A stretch of DNA of 64,000 nucleotides from Planctomycetota bacterium (GTDB lineage Bacteria; Planctomycetota; Phycisphaerae; UBA1845; PWPN01). Both the position numbers and the translations under genes were made by a program. The stretch spans positions 62,001 to 126,000 of the forward strand of contig JAKLEZ010000014.1 in assembly GCA_022711465.1 (NCBI GenBank). Direction: 5' to 3'. The stretch's first letter is position 1; each line of letters starts with the position of its first letter. Under the pieces are notes generated by a model. The model was given only the letters and a program-made list of their open reading frames with translations, was not told the origin of the DNA and made no database searches. Below are positions 1 through 7,441 of this stretch, one piece after another.

Positions 1-20
1 AAAGCGGGAGGCATGGCTAA
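1..20 (+). CDS. 3' tail of an upstream gene, probably gspE (partial)
   Basis: The frame ending in TAA at 18-20 reads ..SGRHG and its stop overlaps the gspF ATG by one base. In type II secretion operons the ATPase gene gspE normally lies directly before gspF, so this is probably its last codons. Only six codons are visible, so the identity comes from position alone. Confidence 0.3.
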
Positions 21-1240
21 TGGCCGTCTTCGCCTACACCGCGCTGGACCGGAAGGGCCAGCGATTGTCAGGGAATCTCCCGGCCGACAGCCGAGCCGCC
101 GCCCTCGACCAGCTCCTGGGCAAGGGGCTCTCTCCTGTCAGCATCGATGAACAGCGCTCCGAGGCGGCCGCCGCCCGAGCCGAGACTCGCTCCACTTCCA
201 CCCGCGTGCCCCAGTCGGCGGTCGAATCCTTCACCCGCGAACTGGCCAACCTGCTCGCCGGCGGATTGCCGCTCTCGCGAGCCCTGCACCTGGTACGCCG
301 TGAGACCGCACACCCCGCCGCCAAGAACGTCTGGTCGCGAATCCACGACGACGTGGTCAGCGGAGCCTCCTTGGCCGACGCCCTGACCCGATGGCCGGCC
401 GCCTTCTCCTCCGTGTACATCGCCATGATCCGGGCCGGAGAGGCGGGCGGCTTCCTCCATGTCGTCCTCCAGCAGATCGCCGATTTCCGCACCCACGAGC
501 AGGAACTCAAGGGCAAGGTCAAGGCCGCCATGGTCTATCCCTGCGTGCTCGGCACCCTGGCCACCGGCGTACTCATCTTCCTGATGACGTACTTCATCCC
601 CACCTTCTCGGGCATCTTCGGCGAGTTCGGCGGAAAGCTGCCCGTGCTTACCCAGATCATCGTCGGAGCCAGCAGCTGGATCCTGAAGTACGGCCTCGTC
701 GTGGCCGTCGGCGTGGTTCTGTTCATCGTGGCGATGAAACGCCTGGCCGCCAGCGAGGCGGGCCAGCGGTTCCTGGAACGCGTCAAGCTGGGAACACCAC
801 TCATCGGCAAGGTCGCCGCCCGGTTCGCACTGGTGCGGTTCTGCCGCATGCTGGGCACACTGGCCGGCGCGGGCGTCCCCCTGGTCGCTTCACTGCGGGT
901 CGCCAAGGAAGCCCTGGGCAACCGGACACTGTCCGACGCCATCGCCCAGGCGACCGAGGAAGTGCAGCGCGGGGCGCCCCTCAGCCGCAGCCTGGCCAAC
1001 ACCCCCCAACTGTTCCCGCCCTCGGTCATCGAGATGATCGCGGTCGCCGAGGAAACCGGGCGGATGGACAAGGAACTGGTCCGCATCTCGATCGCCTACG
1101 AAACCGACCTGGACCGCAACCTGCGCATGCTGGTGGCCCTGGCCGAACCGGCTCTGCTGTTCATCATGGCGTCGCTGATCGGCACGGTGGTGGTCGGCAT
1201 GCTGCTGCCGATCTTCAGCCTGCAGGATTTGATCCACTGA
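20..1240 (+). CDS. gspF: Type II secretion inner-membrane platform protein GspF
   Basis: GspF is the polytopic inner-membrane platform that couples the GspE ATPase to pseudopilus assembly. The 406-residue length is typical. The start fits the family opening (MAVFAYTALDRKGQ), followed by a linker and two repeated T2SSF domains at roughly residues 70-195 and 270-395. Each domain ends in long hydrophobic segments, near residues 170-195, 215-235 and 370-400. A GGGAGG-like ribosome site lies just upstream of the ATG, which overlaps the preceding stop. It is the first complete gene of an operon whose members mostly overlap by ATGA, implying translational coupling. Confidence 0.95.
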   Translation: MAVFAYTALDRKGQRLSGNLPADSRAAALDQLLGKGLSPVSIDEQRSEAAAARAETRSTSTRVPQSAVESFTRELANLLAGGLPLSRALHLVRRETAHPAAKNVWSRIHDDVVSGASLADALTRWPAAFSSVYIAMIRAGEAGGFLHVVLQQIADFRTHEQELKGKVKAAMVYPCVLGTLATGVLIFLMTYFIPTFSGIFGEFGGKLPVLTQIIVGASSWILKYGLVVAVGVVLFIVAMKRLAASEAGQRFLERVKLGTPLIGKVAARFALVRFCRMLGTLAGAGVPLVASLRVAKEALGNRTLSDAIAQATEEVQRGAPLSRSLANTPQLFPPSVIEMIAVAEETGRMDKELVRISIAYETDLDRNLRMLVALAEPALLFIMASLIGTVVVGMLLPIFSLQDLIH

Positions 1241-1253
1241 GACAGAGGGCATT

Positions 1254-1718
1254 ATGAGGGTACCGCACATGAGAACAATGTATCACATGAACGGACGAAG
1301 GCATTCGGCCGGCCGGCACACGGCCAGGGCGTTCACCCTGGTCGAACTGCTGCTCGTGCTGGTGATCCTCGCGGTCCTGGCCATGGTGGTCGTCCCGAAG
1401 TTCACCGGCCGATCAGAACAGGCCCGCGTCACCGCCGCCAGAACCGACATCGCCAACCTGGAAACGGCCCTGGACGCCTTCGAGGTGGACTGCGGCCGGT
1501 TCCCCACCTCGGAGGAAGGGCTCCGCGTACTGCTCGAGCCTCCCGCGGGCGTTCAGAACTGGCGCGGCCCGTACATCAAACGCCAAATGCCCACCGACCC
1601 GTGGGGCAACCCCTACGTCTACCGGTACCCCGGCGCCCACAACCAGGGCAGCTACGACCTCAGCTCGGCCGGGCCCGACGGACGCGAGGGCGGCGATAAC
1701 GATATCTCCAACTGGTAG
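1254..1718 (+). CDS. gspG: Major pseudopilin GspG
   Basis: This is the main subunit of the type II secretion pseudopilus. A class III prepilin leader ends in ..ARA|FTLVELL, with the conserved Glu at +5 and a hydrophobic helix after it. Alanine replaces the usual glycine at -1 of the cleavage site. The C-terminal half carries the GspG signature: DPWGNPYVYRYPG, then SYDLSSAGPDG and a terminal DISNW, a calcium-binding loop region in known GspG proteins. The leader from the ATG at 1254 is long (about 26 residues). An in-frame ATG at 1287 would give a shorter one, but an AGAGGG ribosome site supports 1254. Confidence 0.94.
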   Translation: MRVPHMRTMYHMNGRRHSAGRHTARAFTLVELLLVLVILAVLAMVVVPKFTGRSEQARVTAARTDIANLETALDAFEVDCGRFPTSEEGLRVLLEPPAGVQNWRGPYIKRQMPTDPWGNPYVYRYPGAHNQGSYDLSSAGPDGREGGDNDISNW

Positions 1719-1735
1719 CAGCACTGGAATCGATC

Positions 1736-2227
1736 ATGACGCGTCGCGGATCCCATCGCGGCTTCACCCTTCTCGAGCTGGTCCTGGTGCTGATGATCGT
1801 ATGCATCACCCTGGCCATGGCCGCTCCGTCCCTGCGCGGCTGGAGCAAGGGTTCGCGCCTCCACGACGAGGTCGACGCGTTCGTCGCCGTCACCCGCCTG
1901 GCTCGTACCCAGGCGGTCACTACCAGCAAGCCCCACCGCCTGTTCATCGATCCGGCAACCGCCACCTACCAGCTCAGGGTCCAGGAAGGCGAGGAGTTCA
2001 TCCCCCTCGAGTCCGGCTTCGGTCGCCCGTTCGAACTGCCCCAGGGCTATCGCATCGAGCTGCGCACCACCCCTGAATCCGCAGACAGCTTCATCCCCTT
2101 CTACCCGACGGGACGCACTCAGCCGGCCCAGGTGCGGATCACCTCCGAACTCGGCGAGACGGTGGACATCGAATGCGCCTCCCCAGCGGAGAGCTTCGAG
2201 ATCGTCCCGGGAGGCGCAGTGCCATGA
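1736..2227 (+). CDS. gspH: Minor pseudopilin GspH-like
   Basis: A 163-residue minor pseudopilin with a short leader ending in HRG|FTLLELVLVL and a hydrophobic N-terminal helix. The segment after it (ARTQAVTTSKPHRLFID) matches the GspH/FimT pattern of a beta-rich domain following the helix. Its position directly after gspG is the canonical GspH place. It would sit in the pseudopilus that pushes substrates through the secretin. The last four bases overlap the start of the next gene (ATGA). Confidence 0.85.
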   Translation: MTRRGSHRGFTLLELVLVLMIVCITLAMAAPSLRGWSKGSRLHDEVDAFVAVTRLARTQAVTTSKPHRLFIDPATATYQLRVQEGEEFIPLESGFGRPFELPQGYRIELRTTPESADSFIPFYPTGRTQPAQVRITSELGETVDIECASPAESFEIVPGGAVP

Positions 2228-2715
2228 GACCCGTCCACCATACCCACACCCGGCGCGGCAGACTCCCGGCGACGAATCGCTGGGCCTTCACCCTCGCCGA
2301 GGTCCTGGCCACCCTCATGCTGGTGGGCATCGTCCTCCCCGTGGTCATGCGCGGAATCTCGGTGGCCTTGGCGGCCGCATCGCATGCCCGCTATCTCGCC
2401 CAGGCGACGTCCCTCGGTGAAGCCAAGCTGACCGAGTTGGTGACCACCGGCGACTGGCTCCTGGCTCAGACCAGCGGCGATTTCGGCCTGGAGTGGCCGC
2501 AGTACCGCTGGTCCTGCCAGAACTTCACCCGCGACTTCAGCATGGACGAGCTCGTCCTGCGCGTGACCTGGACCGAGCGAGGCCAGGAACGAACCCTCGA
2601 TCTGGCCACCTTGACCTTCGACACCGGCAGCCTCGCCAGCACGACCGATGAGACCGGCACGAGCGGCGCGACGGGTTCCAGCGGCACCGGCGGTTCCGGC
2701 GGAGCACGACCATGA
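2224..2715 (+). CDS. gspI: Minor pseudopilin GspI-like
   Basis: A 163-residue protein with a prepilin leader ending in RWA|FTLAEVLATLML. Glu is at +5, and alanine rather than glycine is at -1, as in the neighbouring gspG. The order H-I-J-K identifies it as the tip pseudopilin GspI. The start at 2224 is chosen because ATGA overlaps the preceding stop exactly; an upstream in-frame start inside gspH is less likely. The C-terminus is a Thr/Gly/Ser-rich tail of about 25 residues (GTSGATGSSGTGGSGG), unusual for a pseudopilin and probably disordered. Confidence 0.8.
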   Translation: MRPVHHTHTRRGRLPATNRWAFTLAEVLATLMLVGIVLPVVMRGISVALAAASHARYLAQATSLGEAKLTELVTTGDWLLAQTSGDFGLEWPQYRWSCQNFTRDFSMDELVLRVTWTERGQERTLDLATLTFDTGSLASTTDETGTSGATGSSGTGGSGGARP

Positions 2716-3386
2716 TCCGGCGGCGAGGACCATCCCGAGGCTTCACCCTGCTGGAGGTCACCGTGGCCCTGGCCATGATGGCCATGATGGCCCTCTCCAT
2801 GTACGCCAGCATGGCCGTCTGCATGAAAGCCCGCCGCAGCGCCATGGCCGCGGTCCAGCCGGTGCGGGCAGCCACCATCGCCATGGAACTCGTCTGCCGG
2901 GACCTCGAGTCCATCCTGCCGCCCACCGGTATCCTCTCCGGCCCATTCCTCGGCGTGCGGCAGATGGGCGCCACCGGCGATGCCGATTATCTCGATTTCT
3001 ACTCCCTCGGTTCCGACGACGACGAGCTCATGCCCGAGGGTATCCACCACGTCGAGCTCGGCCTGCGCACCGACGTCACCCCGCAGGTCCTGGTCCGCCA
3101 CGTGACCCGCAATCTCCTCGCTCGTACCGCGGTCGAACCCGAGGAGGAGATCCTCTGCCGCGAGGTCCGGTCGCTCTCGCTCCGCTACTTCGACGGGGCG
3201 AACTGGCTCGAGGAATGGGATTCGACCGCCATCGGCGACGTCCTGCCGGCCGCGATCATGGTCCAGATCGAGCTCGAGGACGGAGTCACCCCTTCGACCG
3301 AGATCACCCCCAATCGTGCCATGCGGATCATACCCCTGGCCTGCGCCAAGCCGGCTGAGGCCACCACCGGAGGGTCACTGCCATGA
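2712..3386 (+). CDS. gspJ: Minor pseudopilin GspJ-like
   Basis: A 224-residue protein with the leader SRG|FTLLEVTVALAMM, followed by a Met-rich hydrophobic helix and a region resembling GspJ (ELVCRDLESILPP, then a beta-rich domain). GspJ forms the pseudopilus tip complex with GspI and GspK. Both flanking genes overlap it by ATGA, so stoichiometric co-translation is likely. The stretch MAMMAMMALSMYASMAV is notably methionine-rich for a transmembrane helix. Confidence 0.82.
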   Translation: MIRRRGPSRGFTLLEVTVALAMMAMMALSMYASMAVCMKARRSAMAAVQPVRAATIAMELVCRDLESILPPTGILSGPFLGVRQMGATGDADYLDFYSLGSDDDELMPEGIHHVELGLRTDVTPQVLVRHVTRNLLARTAVEPEEEILCREVRSLSLRYFDGANWLEEWDSTAIGDVLPAAIMVQIELEDGVTPSTEITPNRAMRIIPLACAKPAEATTGGSLP

Positions 3387-4750
3387 CGACCCTCCCTGCC
3401 CAGCGCCGATGGCCGCCCAACCAGCGCCGGGGCAGCGTCCTCATCGTGGCCATCGTCCTGGTCTTCACCCTGGCCAGCGTGACCCTCGCTCTGTGCCGCT
3501 CCATGCGCGTCGAAATCATCGCCTCCGCCAACCACGCGGCCATCCTCCAGGCATCCGCGATCGAGCGCGGCGCCGAACAGTATCTCCTGGCAGTCCTCAC
3601 CGAGGAGAGCAGCGACTTGTCCGGCCTGACCGAGGACTACTTCGCGGCCGTCCCGGTCGGCGAAGGGTACTTCTGGATCCTCCGTCCCGACTACGGCGAC
3701 AGCTTCATGCCCGTCTTCGGAATGATCGATGAATCCGCCAAGCTCAACATCAATACCGCAACCTACGACCAGCTCATGATGCTGCCCTGCATGACCGACG
3801 ACGTCGCCACGGCGATCGTCGATTGGCGCGACGAGGACAGCGATCTCACCCAGGGCGGGGCCGAAAACGAATACTACCTGTCCCTGGCCGACCCGTACTA
3901 CTGTAAAAACGCCTCCTTTGAGAGTGTCGAGGAGCTCTTGCTGGTTCGCGGCACCTTGTGGGAACTGCTCTACGGCGAAGGCCAGCCGCTGCCCATGGGC
4001 TCGGCATCCCTCTTCTCCATGTCCGGCTCGTCCATGCTCGACGATGTGTGGCTGCGCCGCGGCATCTACGATCTGCTGACCATCTACAGCAACGAGCCGA
4101 GCACGTCATCAAGCGGTGGCCAGAAGATCAGCCTCACCGACCCCAATCAGCGAAGCCAGCTCCGCGATCTGCTCCGCACCCAGCTGGGCTCCTCACGCGG
4201 CGACCAGGCGGCCAACGCCCTCGGAAGCGGCCCGCTCCGGGACATCTTCGACCTCTACTTCCAGGCCCAGCTGACCGCCGACGAACTGGCCCTCATCACC
4301 GATGGCGTGACTTCGGGCGGCTCCGCACGCGGCCGGATCAACGTCAATACCGCCCCTCGCGAGGTCCTCCTGACCCTCGACGGCCTCGACACCGCCGACG
4401 TGGACAAGCTGGTATCCCAACGCCGCAGCCTGACCACCACCCAGTCCACGTCCATCGCCTGGGTCGCCGACGCCCTCGGACAGAAGGCCGTCGGCCTGGG
4501 CAACCGAATCACCGGACGAGGCTACCAGTACTCCGCTTACGTCCTCGCGGCGAGCGGCAACGGGCGGGCGTTCAAGCAGGTCCGCGTCGTCATCGATGCG
4601 AGCGGCACGACACCCCAGATCGTCTATCGCCGCGATATCACCGATCGCGGCTGGTTGATGGAACCGGAAATCCTCGCTTCACTTCGTGCCGGCGAAGGGC
4701 TGAGTATCTGGTCCGGCGTCTCCGGTTCGGCCCTCGGAGGCTCTCTATGA
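3383..4750 (+). CDS. gspK: Minor pseudopilin / tip protein GspK
   Basis: The largest pseudopilin (455 residues). A short basic N-terminus (NQRRGSVLIVAIVLVFTLA) forms the leader and helix; the usual Phe after the cleavage site is replaced by Ser, and the +5 Glu is absent, as is common in GspK. The SAM-like/helix-hairpin-helix region typical of GspK is visible as LNINTATYDQLMMLPCM.., with a second copy around INVNTAPREVLLTLDGL. GspK caps the pseudopilus. ATGA overlaps occur at both ends. Confidence 0.88.
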   Translation: MTTLPAQRRWPPNQRRGSVLIVAIVLVFTLASVTLALCRSMRVEIIASANHAAILQASAIERGAEQYLLAVLTEESSDLSGLTEDYFAAVPVGEGYFWILRPDYGDSFMPVFGMIDESAKLNINTATYDQLMMLPCMTDDVATAIVDWRDEDSDLTQGGAENEYYLSLADPYYCKNASFESVEELLLVRGTLWELLYGEGQPLPMGSASLFSMSGSSMLDDVWLRRGIYDLLTIYSNEPSTSSSGGQKISLTDPNQRSQLRDLLRTQLGSSRGDQAANALGSGPLRDIFDLYFQAQLTADELALITDGVTSGGSARGRINVNTAPREVLLTLDGLDTADVDKLVSQRRSLTTTQSTSIAWVADALGQKAVGLGNRITGRGYQYSAYVLAASGNGRAFKQVRVVIDASGTTPQIVYRRDITDRGWLMEPEILASLRAGEGLSIWSGVSGSALGGSL

Positions 4751-6192
4751 TGAAACTACACGGCTCGGGCTTCCTCGGTCTGGCGCTCGGCGATCGGTCG
4801 ATCCTCTGCGCCGAAGTGTCGGTCAGCGGCGATCGCCGAACGGTCCGTCGGACCGCGACGTTCACCCCGCCGCCCGACGCCTCCTTCGACAAGGCCGACG
4901 CCATGGGACGGCTCCTGGCCACCTTTCTCAGGCAGCAACGCTTCCGCGCCTCCCGGGCCGTCATCGGCGTGCCCGCCCGCTGGCTGATCGCCACCGAACG
5001 GCAGATCCCGCCCACCGGCGGAGAGCAGCTCGCCGCCTTGCTCAGGCTTCAGGCCGAGCGGGTCTCCGTCTCCGAGAGCGGGGAAATGGTCTTCGACTAC
5101 ACCGGACGCGTCGACGCCTCCCAGGGCGGCAAGGTCATGCTCGTCGGCATCCTCCGCGAGCAGCTCCAGCGAATCGAGCAGCTCATGGACGCCGCCGGCG
5201 TCTCCGTGGTCGCGGTCACGCCAACCTCCCTGGCCCTGGCATCCGCCATGCAACAGGAGCAGGACCGGCCCATGCTCGTCCTCGGCCGCCAGCACGCCGA
5301 GCTGGTCTTGCAGCACAACCAAACCCCCCGCCTGCTCCGCCATTTCGCCCTGACCACGGCGAACGGCGACAGCACTCCCGCCCTGGCCCCGCTGAGCTCG
5401 GAATTGCGGCGCTCCATGGCCCTGGCCCCCACAGGTGACGGCGGACGAACCGACGAGATGCTCCTGTGGGACGGGATCGGCTTGTCCCAGAGCCAGGTCT
5501 CCGAACTCTCGAACCGACTCGGCATGCCCGTCCGGGCCGACGAAGGACTGCACCTCCTCGGCGTACAAGCCGAGAGGGACACCGTCTCGAGCGGCGAAAC
5601 CGGCGGCCCCGGACTGTTCGCCCCCGCTCTCGCCCTGGCCCTGGCCGGCGTCCAGCGGCGAACACTGCCCCTGGACCTCAAGCACTCCCGGCTCGCCCCG
5701 CCGCGACGCCGATCCTTCGACCGTCGCTTCGTGTGGGCCATCGTTCTGGCCGCCGTCGGCGTCATCGCAATTGCCTCGCTCTACTGGAATGTCCACCGGC
5801 GCCAGGATGAACTCAAACACCTGCAAAGCCAACTCGATGCCATGGACCCCGATATCAAGTCCGCCGAACAGATGCTCACCCATCTCAGCTATGCCAACGG
5901 CTACTTCGGGGCCCGGCCGCCGATCCTCGATTGCCTGCGCGAAATCACGCTCGCCTTCCGCGACGACCAGCCCATCTGGGTCACCAACTTCACCCTGCGC
6001 GAAAACGGCAAGGGCCAACTGACCGGCAAAGCGACTGATCAGAAAACGATCCTCATGCTCTGCGACCGGTTGCAGAAAACACCCCGGTTCATGGATGTCC
6101 GCACGCTTCAGATGACCGAGGTCAATGTGGCCGGCGGAAGATCGAAAGAACAGTCGTTCACCATCGCATTCACCTTCGTGGGCATGGAGTAG
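4747..6192 (+). CDS. gspL: GspL-type protein with PilM-like and PilN-like parts
   Basis: A 481-residue protein in the gspL position. Residues 1-300 resemble the actin-like PilM/GspL cytoplasmic domain: it opens with GLALGDRSILCAEVSVSGD and contains VIGVPARWL. A single transmembrane helix lies at about 328-348, followed by a periplasmic PilN-like coiled and ferredoxin-fold region with a final QSFTIAFTFVGME. It links the GspE ATPase to the inner-membrane platform. The start at 4747 overlaps the gspK stop by ATGA; the same frame stays open far upstream, but that stretch is antiparallel noise inside gspK. The protein looks closer to type IV pilus PilM+PilN than to classical GspL. Confidence 0.8.
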   Translation: MMKLHGSGFLGLALGDRSILCAEVSVSGDRRTVRRTATFTPPPDASFDKADAMGRLLATFLRQQRFRASRAVIGVPARWLIATERQIPPTGGEQLAALLRLQAERVSVSESGEMVFDYTGRVDASQGGKVMLVGILREQLQRIEQLMDAAGVSVVAVTPTSLALASAMQQEQDRPMLVLGRQHAELVLQHNQTPRLLRHFALTTANGDSTPALAPLSSELRRSMALAPTGDGGRTDEMLLWDGIGLSQSQVSELSNRLGMPVRADEGLHLLGVQAERDTVSSGETGGPGLFAPALALALAGVQRRTLPLDLKHSRLAPPRRRSFDRRFVWAIVLAAVGVIAIASLYWNVHRRQDELKHLQSQLDAMDPDIKSAEQMLTHLSYANGYFGARPPILDCLREITLAFRDDQPIWVTNFTLRENGKGQLTGKATDQKTILMLCDRLQKTPRFMDVRTLQMTEVNVAGGRSKEQSFTIAFTFVGME

Positions 6193-6197
6193 ATCCT

Positions 6198-6779
6198 ATG
6201 GTACTCTCCAAACGAGAACGCTACATCGCCATCGCCACCGTGGCCGCGGTGGGCATCCTCGGCCTCGACCGGTTCGTCCTGAATCCGCTGGTGTCGAAGA
6301 ACAGCCAACTCAACCTCCAGATCGACAGCTGCGAACAGCAACTCGAGAAGGCCCGGCGGCTGTTCAAGAACAGCCGCCGCAAATCACAGGCCTGGGCCCA
6401 GATGCAGAGCAACGGCCTCCGCCGCAAGGACGCTGCCGAGGCCGAAGGCCTGGTGCTGAACCGCATCCGAGATTGGGCCCAGGACGCCGGCATGAGCCTG
6501 TCCTCCGTCAAACCGGAGCGAACGGAAAAACCTATGGCGTTCGGAAAGATCACCTTCCGTGCGACCGGAACCGGCGGCATGACCCAGATCAGCCGATTCC
6601 TCGGACGACTCAAGGACGCCGATGTGCCCGTCCGCATCGGCGAACTCCAGATCACCGCCCGCAAGGAAGGAACCGATGATCTCTCACTGCAGCTGGGCAT
6701 CAGCACCATCTACCTGAGCCCGGAAACCGAGAAGGACCGACCGATCCCCGTTCCCAGCTCCCAGGAGGTACGCCCATGA
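6198..6779 (+). CDS. gspM: GspM/PilO-like inner-membrane protein
   Basis: A 193-residue bitopic protein: a short basic N-terminus (SKRERY), one transmembrane helix at about 9-28, a coiled-coil stretch (about 33-60) and a small C-terminal alpha/beta domain. This is the architecture of GspM and PilO. It would dimerise with the GspL-type protein encoded directly upstream and regulate assembly-platform function. Only five bases separate the two genes, and the stop overlaps the next ATG. Assignment rests on topology and gene order; the sequence itself is divergent. Confidence 0.72.
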   Translation: MVLSKRERYIAIATVAAVGILGLDRFVLNPLVSKNSQLNLQIDSCEQQLEKARRLFKNSRRKSQAWAQMQSNGLRRKDAAEAEGLVLNRIRDWAQDAGMSLSSVKPERTEKPMAFGKITFRATGTGGMTQISRFLGRLKDADVPVRIGELQITARKEGTDDLSLQLGISTIYLSPETEKDRPIPVPSSQEVRP

Positions 6780-7360
6780 CGCTTCCACTGAAAACCACCC
6801 TTCTTGCCGCCCTCCTGCTGCCGGTGGTCGCGGCGGCCCAGCGGCCTCCCGATTCCCAGCCCGCCCGGCGAGAAAGCTTCTCCGAGCGCTACGGCGTCAT
6901 CAGCGAACGAAACATCTTCCTTCGCGACCGGTCGCGGCGATCCTTCGGACGCGGGGAGCCGGACTCCCGTCCCCCTTCATTCTCACCCCCGCGACAGGCC
7001 GAGCAGATGTTCGTCCTCACCGGCGTCGTCCTCGAGGAAGGAGAGTTCCGCGCCTATTTCGAGAACACCGACAGCGCCTCGATCCTCAAGCTCCGGGTCG
7101 GCGACCCCATCGCGCGAGGAATGATCTCTCAGATCGAAATCGACGCCATCGAATACGAACACGCGGGGCAATTGACGTGGATCGACGTCGGCCGGAACCT
7201 GATCGGAGCACAGGTCAGCCCCACAACCGTCGGGAGCTCGCTCACCGAATCGAGCAGTACGAGCCAGCCCTCCTCGCCGCTGCCGAACCCGAACGACCCG
7301 AATCTCAGCATCGAGGAGAAGATGAAGCTCCGCCGGATGCAGGAGCTGAACAAGAAGTAA
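6776..7360 (+). CDS. GspC/PilP-like periplasmic linker protein
   Basis: A 194-residue exported protein: a hydrophobic N-terminus (LKTTLLAALLLPVVAAAQ), then the segment YGVISERNIFLRDR, which resembles the start of the GspC homology region (short form RNIF), and a small beta domain containing FVLTGVVLEEGEFRAYFENT. The C-terminal region is low-complexity (Ser/Thr/Pro) and no PDZ domain is present. In type II secretion GspC bridges the inner-membrane platform and the GspD secretin. Its place immediately before gspD fits. An AGGAGGT ribosome site lies at 6762-6768. Confidence 0.66.
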   Translation: MTLPLKTTLLAALLLPVVAAAQRPPDSQPARRESFSERYGVISERNIFLRDRSRRSFGRGEPDSRPPSFSPPRQAEQMFVLTGVVLEEGEFRAYFENTDSASILKLRVGDPIARGMISQIEIDAIEYEHAGQLTWIDVGRNLIGAQVSPTTVGSSLTESSSTSQPSSPLPNPNDPNLSIEEKMKLRRMQELNKK

Positions 7361-7441
7361 CCAGGAATCACCCCAGTTGCGCGCTTCGCCATGCCCGGCA
7401 CGCCGCCGATGGATCCGCGAACCACGCAAGAGGAGCCGAAC

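Noticed and set aside
3958..4746. Upstream extension of the GspL frame
   Set aside because: It overlaps gspK entirely and its sequence is basic and Pro/Arg-rich noise. ATG 4747 overlaps the gspK stop exactly.
4756..6018. Antisense frame opposite gspL
   Set aside because: gspL has operon spacing, a transmembrane helix and a recognisable fold; the antisense product is repetitive and Gly/Asp/Glu-rich as expected from complement of coding DNA.
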